Assembly: GCF_021869535.1 (NCBI RefSeq)
Contig: NW_026262668.1
Location: 72,127,558-72,191,557 of the forward strand
DNA from: Mytilus californianus
Lineage: Eukaryota; Mollusca; Bivalvia; Mytilida; Mytilidae
Direction of reading: 5' to 3'
DNA: 64,000 nucleotides
The translations under genes and the position numbers were made by a program. Below are positions 34,671 to 47,443 of this stretch, one piece after another (the first letter of the stretch is position 1; each line of letters opens with the position of its first letter). The notes beneath the pieces are model-generated. The model worked only from the letters and a program-made list of their open reading frames with translations. It made no database searches and was not told the DNA's origin.

Positions 34671-36342
34671 AGTAGTTCATTTGTCAGGTATACTGTGTAT
34701 GCCAATATAGCATGGTTGATAATACCATTGGTGGAATTTGACAGTGTAAACATTGATTTTTAAGGCACAATTAAAGCCACAACTATTAAAAAAAAAAAAA
34801 GATTATTTTATGTTAATAAGTGTTCTTGAGAGTGTTCAGTTCAATTCAGATAGGAGCTGTTTTATAAGGGGATGGGTTGAGGATCAACAACACTTTTTTT
34901 ACTGTATACCCCCACCATCCATAATATTTTTTATTTTCATTTGCTACAGAACTGTACCTGCATCCACCCCTATAACCCACTGAAAAAAATAGGTGGTGTC
35001 CAACCCTCCCATACATTTTACTGGAAAAGCCCTAACTAACATTTGTCGAAACTAAATAAATTTTGCTTGTGTGTAGTTCATGTAAAACTAGTGAAAAATC
35101 TCTAAATAAAGCTGAGAAAACTTTAAATTTAGCTGCTAATTTTTTTTTTATTATTACTGAAATGACAATCTGAACAGAACAGTCCACTTACAAAACATAG
35201 ATTGTTCCTTCTAGAAATTGCTCACATTGATTTGGAAAATGTAAGGTAACATTTTTAGATTTTTTCACCTTGAAAGTTTTTTTTTTAGATCTCAGTTTTC
35301 TTAAATATGTTGATATTAGCAATGTCTTTTATGTTGATAATTCCTAATGTCATTAAAAATTGTAATAAATACATATATATATCTAAAATTTAAAAAAAAT
35401 ATATAAAAATAACTAAATTTTAAAAATAGGATATAAAACAAACCAGCAGTTATTTTGTAATGATTGGTTGTATGTATGGAGTACTTGTAGTTGTATTTAT
35501 TCATGAACCATTAAGTCTTAAATCATATTGTATTTACCATTATACAGCTTGCTGTATCATTATATACATTAACATTTTTGTGTGAAGAAATCTGAAATTT
35601 TTGCTTGCTGCATTTCCTGAATTATGAGACATGAAATTCATTAATTAGTACAAAAAATGTTTTCGATAATTATTTTATATGCAATAAAAAACAAAATCTC
35701 ACATGAAGATGAATTCAAATCGCATTAAAATGGATAAAACTCCCAAGAAAGGAAATAAAATTAATTATATAACAAGTACTCATGAGTACATATGTTTTTG
35801 AAAACAAAATTTTTGATTTCAGTTTTAAAATGATTTGATTGTATGAATAGGATTGGGATCAGTTGAAAACATCTATTGATTTTTTATTCTTATGAAAAAC
35901 TTAATTTTGACCAGATATTATCATGTGTAAAGATAGCAGTATGATCATGTCTTCTAAGCTAGAAAATACAGCATAAAATATTTGTCATATCATTCATAAT
36001 TTCTCTTCCACAAAGCATGAAGTTGATATTTTTGTTACGTAATTATGTACAGCCGAATAAAGATGGCAATACTGAATTTTACTCTTATTTGTTTTTGCCA
36101 GGGAAGATGTATCCAATTTAAGCAATCCTTCGACATTTAAGTAGGATTTCCTCAAGGTGACATTTGTTTTCTGTTTTCACATTAAATACACTTTACATTC
36201 TAATGCAATTGGTTTGACTTTACATTCTAATGCAATTGGTTAGAACGATAATTTTCATTGGACATTGACAAATAGTTTCAAAGGTTAGATTCCACGTTCT
36301 GCTAGTTCGTAATTAAGGAAAGCCACCATTTTGAATTTCGAA
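34671..36342 (+). other. Intergenic stretch, AT-rich
   Basis: No gene is visible. A 27-bp unit (ctttacattctaatgcaatt plus ggtt) is present twice in tandem at 36191-36243. Another AATAAA at about 36055 could be an outlying poly(A) signal of the BET gene. Confidence 0.5.
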
Positions 36343-36862
36343 TTTTTATACGACTGCAAAAAATTTTGCGTTTGTATTTTGGTATCACGTCGTCGTCCGA
36401 AGACATTTGGATTCCGGACAATAACTTTAGTATTAGTTAATTGAAATCTATGAAATTTAAACATAAGGTTTATAACCACAAAAGGAAGGTTGGGATTGAT
36501 TTTGGGGGTTATGGTCCCAACAGTTTAGGAATTAGGGGCCCAAATAAGCATTTTCTAGTTTCATGACAATAACTTGTGGAACAGTGTACGGATCTCTCTG
36601 AAATTATGCCACAAGTTTCCATACCACAAAGGGATGGTTAGGATTGGCTTTGGGGGGTTATGGCTCTAACCGTCTAGGAATTAGGGGAAAAAAAGTGAGA
36701 AAAACCAAGAGTGTCCTGGTTAATGGACAATTACTTAAGTACAAATTACAGTGTAAGGGAGGTAATTCAAAAACAACCTTGAATTGCCTCCCTTACACTG
36801 CTTTTAAATTATGTATGAAGAATTTTTGTATTGTCTTGAGGTGATAAGCTGTCAATTCATTT

Positions 36863-37393
36863 TAGCTCACCTGGCTTGAAGGGCCAAGTGAGCTTTTCTC
36901 ATCACTTGGCGTCCGTCGTCTGTCGTTGTTAGCTTTTTACAAAAATCTTCTCCTCTGAAACCACCAGGCCAAATTTAACCAAACTTGGCCACAATCATCA
37001 TTAGGGTATCTAGTTTAAAAAATGTGTCCGATGACCCCGCCAACCAACCAAGATGGCGGCCATGGCTAAAAATAGAATATAGGGGTAAAATGTAGATTTT
37101 GGCTTATATCTCTGAAACCAAAGCATTTAGAGTAAATCTGACGTGGGTAAAACTGATAATCAGGTCAAGATCTATCTGCCCTGAAATTTTCAGACGAATC
37201 CGACAACCCGTTGTTGGGTTGCTGCCCCTGAGTTAGTTATTTTACAGAAATTTTAGTTTTTTGTTATTATCTTAGATATCATTATAATATCTAATATATA
37301 ATACTATTAATTATGATTTTAACCTTATTTTACATGATTTCCAAAGCATCAGTAAGTACAGGTGAGCGACACAGGCTCTTGAGAGCCTCTAGT
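36863..37393 (+). repeat. AGCTCACCTGG family element
   Basis: The 5' hairpin is AGCTCACCTGGC ... GGCCAAGTGAGCT, followed by 'ttggcgtccgtcgtctgtcg'. The body has 'ttctcctctgaaaccaccag', 'caagatggcggccatggct' and 'tctatctgccctgaaattt'. The 3' end has CAGGTGAGCG, the inverse of the start, then the palindrome AGGCTCTTGAGAGCCT and CTAG. A longer minus-strand copy lies at 59286-61095. Confidence 0.75.
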
Positions 37394-37585
37394 TAGAAGT
37401 TACTATTTTAATGATTTTAAAAATGCTGAATAAGGTATATTAATTTTAGCTATGATTATGTATGTCATTTTCTATTTTAAGACTTTTATGATGTATTTAA
37501 ATGGGTTATTATGGTTGCAAACTCCATTGGAAATTTGAATTGAAATGATGACCATGACTGAGGGAAAAAAAATTTTTTTGGAAAA

Positions 37586-37607
37586 GGGGGGGGGGGGGGG
37601 GGGGGGG
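37586..37607 (+). repeat. Run of 22 G
   Basis: The run lies in the outer TATACGACCGC-family piece. Other copies have 8-12 G at the same place (for example near 17017, 38548, 41663). Its length may be a sequencing or assembly artefact. Confidence 0.7.
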
Positions 37608-37689
37608 TTAAAAAAAATTGGAAAGGGGTGGGGGGTGGGACAATTTTTTTCTCCTCAAGATTTCAGAAATCAAAAAGAAAATCCGTCAA

Positions 37690-40600
37690 TTTTTATACGA
37701 CCGCAAAAAAATTTTTGTGGTCGTATATTGGTATGACGTTGGCGTCGTCGTCGTCGTCGTCCGAAGACACATTGGTTTTCGCACTCTAACTTTAGTTTAA
37801 GTGAATGGATCTTTTTGAAATTTTACCATAAGGTTAAATACCACAAAAGGAAGGTTGGGATTGATTTTGGGGGTTATGGTACCAACAGTCAAGGAATTAG
37901 GGGCCAAAAAGGGGCCAAAAATAAGCATTTTCTAGTTTCCAGACAATAACTGTGGAACAGTGTATGGATCTCTCTGAAATTATACTACAAGTTTCCATAC
38001 CACAAAGGGATGGTTAGGATTTGCTTTGGGGGGGGTTATGGCTCAAACCGTTTAGGAATTAGGGGCAAAAAAGGGGGAAAAACAAGGTTGTCCTCGTTAA
38101 TGGACAAATACTTTAGTACAAAACATAATTTAAAGCAGTGTAAGGGAGATAAATCAAATACATCATTGAAATTATCTCCCTTACACTGCTTTTAAATTAT
38201 GTATAAAGTAATGGTTAATGAACAATAAAGATAATTTAAAACAGTGTAAGGGAGGTAATCTAATTACAATGTTTTGGTTACTTCCCTTACACTGCTTTTA
38301 AATTATGTTTAAAGAAATGCATATTTATAAAGGAAGACCAGTAAAAATATCTGCAAATGTTGCATCATTTTATTTTACAAAAAAATCTATATGAAAGATT
38401 TGACACTATATTTTTAATTCTATTATAAAATAGATTAAGTTAGCACTATGGTAAAATTAAATGGGTAATTATGGTTGCCAACTTCATTGGAAATTTGAAT
38501 TGAGATTATGACCATATCTTGAGGGAAAGAATTTTTTGGGGGAAAAAAGGGGGGGGGGGGATAAAAAGAAATTGTGGGGGGTCAATTTTTTCTCATTTCA
38601 GATTTCAGAAATTAAAAAGAATTATTCTTCAAATATTATTTTTTTTTCAAATTTCAAATATTGAAAAATTTCAAGAAGTAATCTTTAATTGCACAGTATG
38701 GCGCATTAGATTTGTAAAATCTTTGATCACATTTATTTATTTGTTATGCCGAATCTAACAGTGTATTTAGATTTTTAATTTTGGGTCCAGTTTTCAAAAT
38801 AGTCTACACTAAGGTCCAAAGGGTCCAAAATTAAACTTTGTTTGATTTTTGCAAAAATTGAATATATGAGGTTCTTTGATATGCTGAATCTAAACATGTA
38901 TTTAGATTTTTGATTTTTGGCCCAGTTTTCAAGTTGGTCCAAATTGGGGTCCAAAATTAAACTTTGTTTGATTTCAACAAAAATTGAATATATGGGGTTC
39001 TTTGATATGCTGAATCTAACCATGTATTTAGATTTTTTATTTGTGGACCCCGTTATCAAATTGGTTCATATTGAGGTCAAAAGGGTCCAAAATCAAACTT
39101 TGTTTGATTTCATCTAAAATTGAATTATTGGGGCTCTTTGATATTCCAAATCTAACCGTGTATTTAGATTTTTAATTTTGGGTCCTGTTTTTTAAATTGG
39201 TCTACATTAAGGTCCAAAGGGTCCAAAATTAAACTTAGTTTGATTTTAACAAAAATTGAATTCTTGGGGTTCTTTGATATGCTGAATCTAAACATGTGTT
39301 TAGATTTTTGATTATGGGCCCAGTTTTCAAGTTGGTCCAAGATAGGGTCCAGTATTTAAACTTTGTTTGATTTCAACAAAAATTGAATATATGGGGTTCT
39401 TTGATATGCTGAATCTAAACATGAATTTAGATTTTTGATTATGGGCCCAGTTTTCAAGTTGGTCCAAATTGGGGTCCAAAATTAAACTTTGTTTGATTTC
39501 AACAAAAATTGAATATATGAAGTTCTTTGATATGCTGAATCTAACCATGTATTTATATTTTTTATTTGTAGGCCCCGCTATCAAATTGGTTCATATTGAG
39601 GTCAAAAGGGTCCAAAATTAAACTTTGTTTGATTTCATCAAAAATTGAATATGTGGGGTTCTTTGATATGCTGAATCTAAACATGTATTTAGATTTTTGA
39701 TTATGGGCCCAGTTTTCAAGTTGGTCCAAATTGGGGTCCAAAATTAAAATTTGTTTGATTTCAACAAAAATTGAATATATGAGGTTCTTTTTTATGCTGA
39801 ATCTAACCATGTATTTAGATTTTTTATTTGTAGGCCCCGCTATCAAATTGGTTCATATTGAGGTCAAAAGGGTCCAAAATTAAACTTTGTTTGATTTCAT
39901 CAAAAATTGAATTATTGGGGTTCTTTGATATGCCAAATCTAACCGTGTTTTTAGATTTTTAATTTGGGTCCCGTTTTTTAAATTGGTCTTCATTGAGGTC
40001 TAAAGGGTCCAAAATTAAACTTAGTTTGATTTTAACAAAAATTGAATTCTTGGGGTTCTTTGATATGCTGAATCTAAACATGTGTTTAGATTTATGATTA
40101 TGGGCCCAGTTTTCAAGTTGGTCCAAGTTGGGGTCCAAAATTAAACTTTGTTTGATTTCAACAAAAATTGAATATATGGGGTTCTTTGATATGCTGAATC
40201 TAACCATGAATTTAGATTTTTTATTTGTGGGCCCGCTATCAAATTGGTTCATATTGAGGTCAAAAGGGTCCAAAATTAAACTTTGTTTGATTTCATCAAA
40301 AATTGAATTATTGGGGTTCTTTGATATTCCAAATCTAACCGTGTATTTAGATTTTTAATTTTAAGTCCTGTTTTTTAAATTGGTCTACATTAAGGTCCAA
40401 AGGGTCTAAAATTAAACTTAGTTTGATTTTAGCAAAAATTGATTTCTTGGGGTTCTTTGACATGCTGAATCTAAATTTATGTTTAGATTTTTGATTATGG
40501 GCCCAGTTTTCAAGTTTGTCCAAAATTAAACTTTGTTTGATTTTAACAAAAATTGAATATATGGGGTTCTTTGATATGCTGAATCTAACCATGTATTTTG

Positions 40601-40813
40601 ATTTTGGACATTGGACCATAATAGGTAAATTAAAAAAATTCAAGTTCTTAGACCACATTCTTTCTGTGTCAGAAACCTATGCTGTGTCAAATATTTAATA
40701 ACAATCCAAATTCAGAGCTGTATCAAGCTTGAATGTTGTGTCCATACTTGCCCCAACTGTTCAGGGTTCGACCTCTGCGGTCGTATCAAGCTGCGCCCCA
40801 GCGAGGCATTTTA
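37690..40813 (+). repeat. Tandem array unit 1, TATACGACCGC family (3.1 kb)
   Basis: This is a full element: 5' hairpin, CGTCGTCGTC run, two stem-loops (38128-38202, 38234-38307), G-rich patch, a long core of 'gggtccaaaattaaac' units and the 3' end 'tgcggtcgtatcaagctgcg'. It is joined directly to unit 2. Text at 38519-40700 recurs about 3114 bases later with only scattered differences. Confidence 0.85.
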
Positions 40814-43800
40814 TTTTTTATACGACCGCAAGAAAATTTTGTGGTCGTATATTGGTATGACGTTTGCGTCGTCGTCCGAAGACACATTGGTTTTCGCACT
40901 CTAACTTTAGTTTAAGTGAATGGATCTTTTTGAAATTTTACCATAAGGTTAAATACCACAAAAGGAAGGTTGGGATTGATTTTGGGGGTTATGGTACCAA
41001 CAGTCAAGGAATTAGGGGCCAAAAAGGGGCCAAAAATAAGCATTTTCTAGTTTCCAGACAATAACTGTGGAACAGTGTATGGATCTCTCTGAAATTATAC
41101 TACAAGTTTCCATACCACAAAGGGATGGTTAGGATTTGCTTTGGGGGGGTTATGGCTCAAACCGTTTAGGAATTAGGGGCAAAAAAGGGGGAAAAACAAG
41201 GTTGTCCTCGTTAATGGACAAATACTTTAGTACAAAACATAATTTAAAGCAGTGTAAGGGAGATAAATCAAATACATCATTGAAATTATCTCCCTTACAC
41301 TGCTTTTAAATTATGTATAAAGTAATGGTTAATGAACAATAAAGATAATTTAAAACAGTGTAAGGGAGGTAATCTAAATACAATGTTTTGGTTACTTCCC
41401 TTACACTGCTTTTAAATTATGTTTAAAGAAATGCATATTTATAAAGGAAGACCAGTAAAAATATCTGCAAATGTTGCATCATTTTATTTTACAAAAAAAT
41501 CTATATGAAAGATTTGACACTATATTTTTAATTCTATTATAAAATAGATTAAGTTAGCACTATGGTAAAATTAAATGGGTAATTATGGTTGCCAACTTCA
41601 TTGGAAATTTGAATTGAGATTATGACCATATCTTGAGGGAAAGAATTTTTTGGGGGAAAAAAGGGGGGGGGGGGATAAAAAGAAATTGTGGGGGGTCAAT
41701 TTTTTCTCATTTCAGATTTCAGAAATTAAAAAGAATTATTCTTCAAATATTATTTTTTTTTCAAATTTCAAATATTGAAAAATTTCAAGAAGTAATCTTT
41801 AATTGCACAGTATGGCGCATTAGATTTGTAAAATCTTTGATCACATTTATTTATTTGTTATGCCGAATCTAACAGTGTATTTAGATTTTTAATTTTGGGT
41901 CCAGTTTTCAAAACAGTCTACACTAAGGTCCAAAGGGTCCAAAATTAAACTTTGTTTGATTTTTGCAAAAATTGAATATATGAGGTTCTTTGATATGCTG
42001 AATCTAAACATGTATTTAGATTTTTGATTTTTGGCCCAGTTTTCAAGTTGGTCCAAATTGGGGTCCAAAATTAAACTTTGTTTGATTTCAACAAAAATTG
42101 AATATATGGGGTTCTTTGATATGCTGAATCTAACCATGTATTTAGATTTTTTATTTGTGGACCCCGTTATCAAATTGGTTCATATTGAGGTCAAAAGGGT
42201 CCAAAATTAAACTTTGTTTGATTTCATCTAAAATTGAATTATTGGGGCTCTTTGATATTCCAAATCTAACCGTGTATTTAGATTTTTAATTTTGGGTCCT
42301 GTTTTTTAAATTGGTCTACATTAAGGTCCAAAGGGTCCAAAATTAAACTTAGTTTGATTTTAACAAAAATTGAATTCTTGGGGTTCTTTGATATGCTGAA
42401 TCTAAACATGTGTTTAGATTTTTGATTATGGGCCCAGTTTTCAAGTTGGTCCAAGATAGGGTCCAGTATTTAAACTTTGTTTGATTTCAACAAAAATTGA
42501 ATATATGGGGTTCTTTGATATGCTGAATCTAAACATGAATTTAGATTTTTGATTATGGGCCCAGTTTTCAAGTTGGTCCAAATTGGGGTCCAAAATTAAA
42601 CTTTGTTTGATTTCAACAAAAATTGAATATATGAAGTTCTTTGAAATGCTGAATCTAACCATGTATTTATATTTTTTATTTGTAGGCCCCGCTATCAAAT
42701 TGGTTCATATTGAGGTCAAAAGGGTCCAAAATTAAACTTTGTTTGATTTCATCAAAAATTGAATATGTGGGGTTCTTTGATATGCTGAATCTAAACATGT
42801 ATTTAGATTTTTGATTATGGGCCCAGTTTTCAAGTTGGTCCAAATTGGGGTCCAAAATTAAACTTTGTTTGATTTCAACAAAAATTGAATATATGAGGTT
42901 CTTTTTTATGCTGAATCTAACCATGTATTTAGATTTTTTATTTGTAGGCCCCGCTATCAAATTGGTTCATATTGAGGTCAAAAGGGTCCAAAATTAAACT
43001 TTGTTTGATTTCATCAAAAATTGAATTATTGGGGTTCTTTGGTATGCCAAATCTAACCGTGTTTTTAGATTTTTAATTTGGGTCCCGTTTTTTAAATTGG
43101 TCTTCATTGAGGTCTAAAGGGTCCAAAATTAAACTTAGTTTGATTTTAACAAAAATTGAATTCTTGGGGTTCTTTGATATGCTGAATCTAAACATGTGTT
43201 TAGATTTATGATTATGGGCCCAGTTTTCAAGTTGGTCCAAGTTGGGGTCCAAAATTAAACTTTGTTTGATTTCAACAAAAATTGAATATATGGGGTTCTT
43301 TGATATGCTGAATCTAACCATGAATTTAGATTTTTTATTTGTGGGCCCCGCTATCAAATTGGTTCATATTGAGGTCAAAAGGGTCCAAAATTAAACTTTG
43401 TTTGATTTCATCAAAAATTGAATTATTGGGGTTCTTTGATATTCCAAATCTAACCGTGTATTTAGATTTTTAATTTTAAGTCCTGTTTTTTAAATTGGTC
43501 TACATTAAGGTCCAAAGGGTCTAAAATTAAACTTAGTTTGATTTTAGCAAAAATTGATTTCTTGGGGTTCTTTGACATGCTGAATCTAAATTTATGTTTA
43601 GATTTTTGATTATGGGCCCAGTTTTCAAGTTTGTCCAAAATTAAACTTTGTTTGATTTTAACAAAAATTGAATATATGGGGTTCTTTGATATGCTGAATC
43701 TAACCATGTATTTTGATTTTGGACATTGGACCATAATAGGTAAATTAAAAAAATTCAAGTTCTTAGACCACATTCTTTCTGTGTCAGAAACCTATGCTGT

Positions 43801-43929
43801 GTCAAATATTTAATAACAATCCAAATTCAGAGCTGTATCAAGCTTGAATGTTGTGTCCATACTTGCCCCAACTGTTCAGGGTTCGACCTCTGCGGTCGTA
43901 TCAAGCTGCGCCCCAGCGAAGCATTTTAT
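40814..43929 (+). repeat. Tandem array unit 2, TATACGACCGC family (3.1 kb)
   Basis: Nearly identical to unit 1. Differences I see include a shorter CGTCGTC run after the hairpin, one fewer G near 41145, and single-base changes such as 'aaaacagtc' for 'aaaatagtc' near 41912. The 3' end abuts unit 3 in the same way as unit 1 abuts unit 2. Confidence 0.85.
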
Positions 43930-46659
43930 TTTTTATACGACCGCAAAAAAATTTTGTGTTCGTATATTGGTATGACGTTTGCGTCGTCGTCCGGCGTCGT
44001 CGTCCGAAGACACATTGGTTTTTCGCACTCTAACTTTAGTTTAAGTGAATGGATCTTTTTGAAATTTTACCAGAAGGTTAAATACCACAAAAGGAAGGTT
44101 GGGATTGATTTTGGGGGTTATTGTACCAACAGTTAAGGAATTAGGGGCCAAAAAGGGGCCAAAAATAAGCATTTTCTAGTTTCCAGACAATAACTGTGGA
44201 ACGGTGTATGGATCTCTCTGAAATTATACTACAAGTTTCCATACCACAAAGGGATGGTTAGGATTTGCTTTGGGGGGTTATGGCTCAAACGTTTAGGAAT
44301 TAGGGGCAAAAAAGGGGGAAAAACAAGGTTGTCCTCGTTAATGGACAAATACTTTAGTACAAAACATAATTTAAAGCAGTGTAAGGGAGATAAATCAAAT
44401 ACATCATTGAAATTATCTCCCTTACACTGCTTTTAAATAATGTATAAAGTAATGGTTAATGAACAATAAAGATAATTTAAAACAGTGTAAGGGAGGTAAT
44501 CCAAATACAACGTTTTGGTTACTTCCCTTACACTGCTTTTAAATTATGTTTAAAGAAATGCATATTTATAAAGGAAGACCAGTAAAAATATCTGCAAAAA
44601 AATCCATATGAAAGATTTGACACTATATTTTTAATTCTATTATAAAATAGATTAAGTTAGCACTATGGTAAATTTAAATGGGTAATTATGGTTGCCAACT
44701 AAATTGGAAATTTGAATTGAGATTATGACCATATCTTGAGGGAAAGAATTTTTTTGGGGAAAAAAGGGGGGGTGATAAAAAGAATTTGTGGGGGGTCAAT
44801 TTTTTCTCATTTCAGATTTCAGAAATTAAAAAGAATTATTCTTCAAATATTATTTTTTTTTCAAATTTCAAATTTCAAATGTTGAAAAATTTCAAGAAGT
44901 AATCTTTAATTGCACAGTATGGCGCATTAGATTTGTAAAATCTTTGATCACATTTATTTATTTGTTATGCCGAATCTAACAGTGTATTCAGATTTTTAAT
45001 TTTGGGTCCAGTTTTCAAATTGGTCTACATTAAGGTTCAAAGGGTCCAAAATTAAACTTTGTTTGATTTTAGCAAAAATTGAATATATGAGATTATTTGA
45101 TATGCTGAATCTAAACATGTATTTAGATTTTTGATTTTTGGCCCCGTTATCAAATTGGTTCATATTGAGGTCAAAAGGGTCCAAAATTAAACTTCGTTTG
45201 ATTTCATCTAAAATTGAATTATTGGGGTTCTTTGATATTCCAAATCTAACCGTGTATTTAGATTTTTAATTTTGGGTCCTGTTTTTTAAATTGGTCTACA
45301 TTAAGGTCCAAAGGGTCCAAAATTAAACTTAGTTTGACTTTAACAAAAATTGAATTCTTGGGGTTCTTTAGTATGCTGAATCTAAACATGTGTTTAGATT
45401 TTTGATTATGGGCCCAGTTTTCAAGTTGGTCCAAGATAGGGTCCAGTATTTAAACTTTGTTTGATTTCAACAAAAATTGAATATATGGGGTTCTTTGATA
45501 TGCTGAATCTAAACATGTATTTAGATTTTTGATTATGGGCCCAGTTTTCAAGTTGGTACAAATTGGGGTCCAAAATTAAACTTTGTTTGATTTCAACAAA
45601 AATTGAATATATGAGGTTCTTTTTTATGCTGAATCTAACCATGTATTTAGATTTTTTATTTGTAGGCCCCGCTATCAAATTGGTTCATATTGAGGTCAAA
45701 AGGGTCCAAAATTAAACTTTGTTTGATTTCATCAAAAATTTAATTATTGGGGTTCTTTGATATGCCAAATCTAACCGTGTTTTTAGATTTTTAATTTGGG
45801 TCCCGTTTTTTAAATTGGTCTTCATTGAGGTCCAAAGGGTCCAAAATTAAACTTAGTTTGATTTTAACAAAAATTGTTTTCTTGGGGTTCTTTGATATGC
45901 TGAATCTAAATATGTGTTTAGATTTATGATTATGGGCCCAGTTTTCAAGTTGGTCCAAGTTGGGGTCCAAAATTAAACTTTGTTTGATTTCAACAAAAAT
46001 TGAATATATGGGGTTCTTTGATATGCTGAATCTAACCATGAATTTAGATTTTTTATTTGTGGGCCCCGCTATCAAATTGGTTCATATTGAGGTCAAAAGG
46101 GTCCAAAATTAAACTTTGTTTGATTTCATCAAAAATTGAATTATTGGGGTTCTTTGATATTCCAAATCTAACCGTGTATTTAGATTTTTAATTTTAAGTC
46201 CTGTTTTTTAAATTGGTCTACATTAAGGTCCAAAGGGTCCAAAATTAAACTTTGTTTGATTTTAGCAAAAATTGAATTCTTGGGGTTCTTTGATATGCTG
46301 AATCTAAACATGTGTTTAGATTTTTGATTATGGGCCCAGTTTTCAAGTTTGTCCAAGTTGGGGTCCAAAATTAAACTTTGTTTGATTTTAACAAAAATTG
46401 AATATATGGGGTTCTTTGATATGCTGAATCTAACCATGTATTTTGATTTTGGACATTGGACCATAATAGGTAAATTAAAAAAATTCAAGTTCTTAGACCA
46501 CATTCTTTCTGTGTCAGAAACCTATGCTGTGTCAAATATTTAATAACAATCCAAATTCAGAGCTGTATCAAGCTTGAATGTTGTGTCCATACTTGCCCCA
46601 ACTGTTCAGGGTTCGACCTCTGCGGTCGTATCAAGCTGCGCCCCAGCGAAGCATTTTAT
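43930..46659 (+). repeat. Tandem array unit 3, TATACGACCGC family (2.7 kb)
   Basis: Same order as units 1 and 2, but shorter by about 390 bp because core units are missing near 45120-45150, where 'ggccccgttatcaaattggt' follows directly. Some positions agree with the intron 7 copy rather than with units 1 and 2 (for example 'ccaaatacaacgttttggtt' in the second stem-loop), so it is the most diverged of the three. Confidence 0.8.
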
Positions 46660-47033
46660 TTTTTTTAAAAGGGAAGGGTTGGGAGGTCAATTAGCAACAG
46701 CATGGTGTATTGCACAAAAGCAAAAAATTGAATATAAATTCAAATCATATAACCAATTCTAAGTTCTTTGACTACAGTTATTCGGTGTCAGAAACCTATT
46801 ATGTGTGAAATATTTAATTACAATCCAAATTCAGACCTGTATCAAGCGCGAATATTGTGTCCATTTTTGCCCCAACTGTTCAGGGTTGAACCTCTGCAGT
46901 CGTATCCAGCTGCGCTCTGCAAAGCAATTTATTTGGGTATGTAGTTTCTCAAAAAATAAACAAGAAAGCCACATTTTGTGACTCAAAATCTTCATTTGGT
47001 CAATATTTAAACCATTCAGAGGCATACAAAAAG

Positions 47034-47359
47034 TGTTACAGCTCTTTTCATAATGCTAGCAAGACAAAAGTTTGTTTGGCTTGCTTGCTTTGTATCAATG
47101 TTTGTTCAAGCATTGTAATTAAGATTGACATCTGCAAACAATATAAGTAGGCGGAGTAACCCCTGTGTAAAGATAAATTTGATTATTTGATAATGTCCAA
47201 TCAAATTTAAATATAATGTATACAAGTTTAAATCCACCTTTTTATGTTGTTTTCAGATGTCAATCTTAATTAAAATGCTTGAGCAAACATTGATACAAAC
47301 AAAGCAAGCAAGCCAAACAAACCTTTGCCTTGCTAGCATTATGAAAAGAGCTGTAATAC
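47034..47359. repeat. Foldback element with 110-bp arms
   Basis: GTTACAGCTCTTTTCATAAT and TGCTAGCAAG near 47034-47063 are inverted at 47330-47357. Further in, 'ggcttgcttgctttgtatca' pairs with 'tgatacaaacaaagcaagca', and 'attaagattgacatctg' with 'cagatgtcaatcttaat'. The central loop is about 95 bp. The arms have few mismatches. Confidence 0.7.
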
Positions 47360-47443
47360 GTCTAGTGTTCATGTTTGACATCGGGAGTAAACCTATGATG
47401 TCACATTGTTGAGATGCCAAAGACTATGTGATAGTATCATGGA

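Larger units (their letters stand above)
36343..46940 (+). repeat. Outer TATACGACCGC-family copy, interrupted twice
   Basis: Pieces of one short-subfamily copy lie at 36343-36862 (5' hairpin, one GCAGTGTAAGGGAG-type stem-loop), 37394-37689 ('ttatgatgtatttaaatggg', 'tggttgcaaactccattgga') and 46660-46940 ('gcaacagcatggtgtattgc', 'gtattgtgtcc', 'tgcagtcgtatccagctgcg'). Their order and text match the uninterrupted copy at 26501-27430. A repeat at 36863-37393 and the tandem array at 37690-46659 are inserted in it. Confidence 0.7.

Noticed and set aside
37372-37391. Classical Helitron 3' end (hairpin then CTAG) in the AGCTCACCTGG family
   Set aside because: The hairpin plus CTAG followed by T fits in both copies, but the 5' ends do not start with TC, so I keep only the broader Helentron-associated hypothesis.
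17246-46503. Recurrent minus-strand open frames of 85-107 residues ([20 protein letters not shown] type) at many places
   Set aside because: They are translations of the 115-145 bp core units of the TATACGACCGC family. Their periodicity follows the DNA repeat, and they have no start context or family resemblance.
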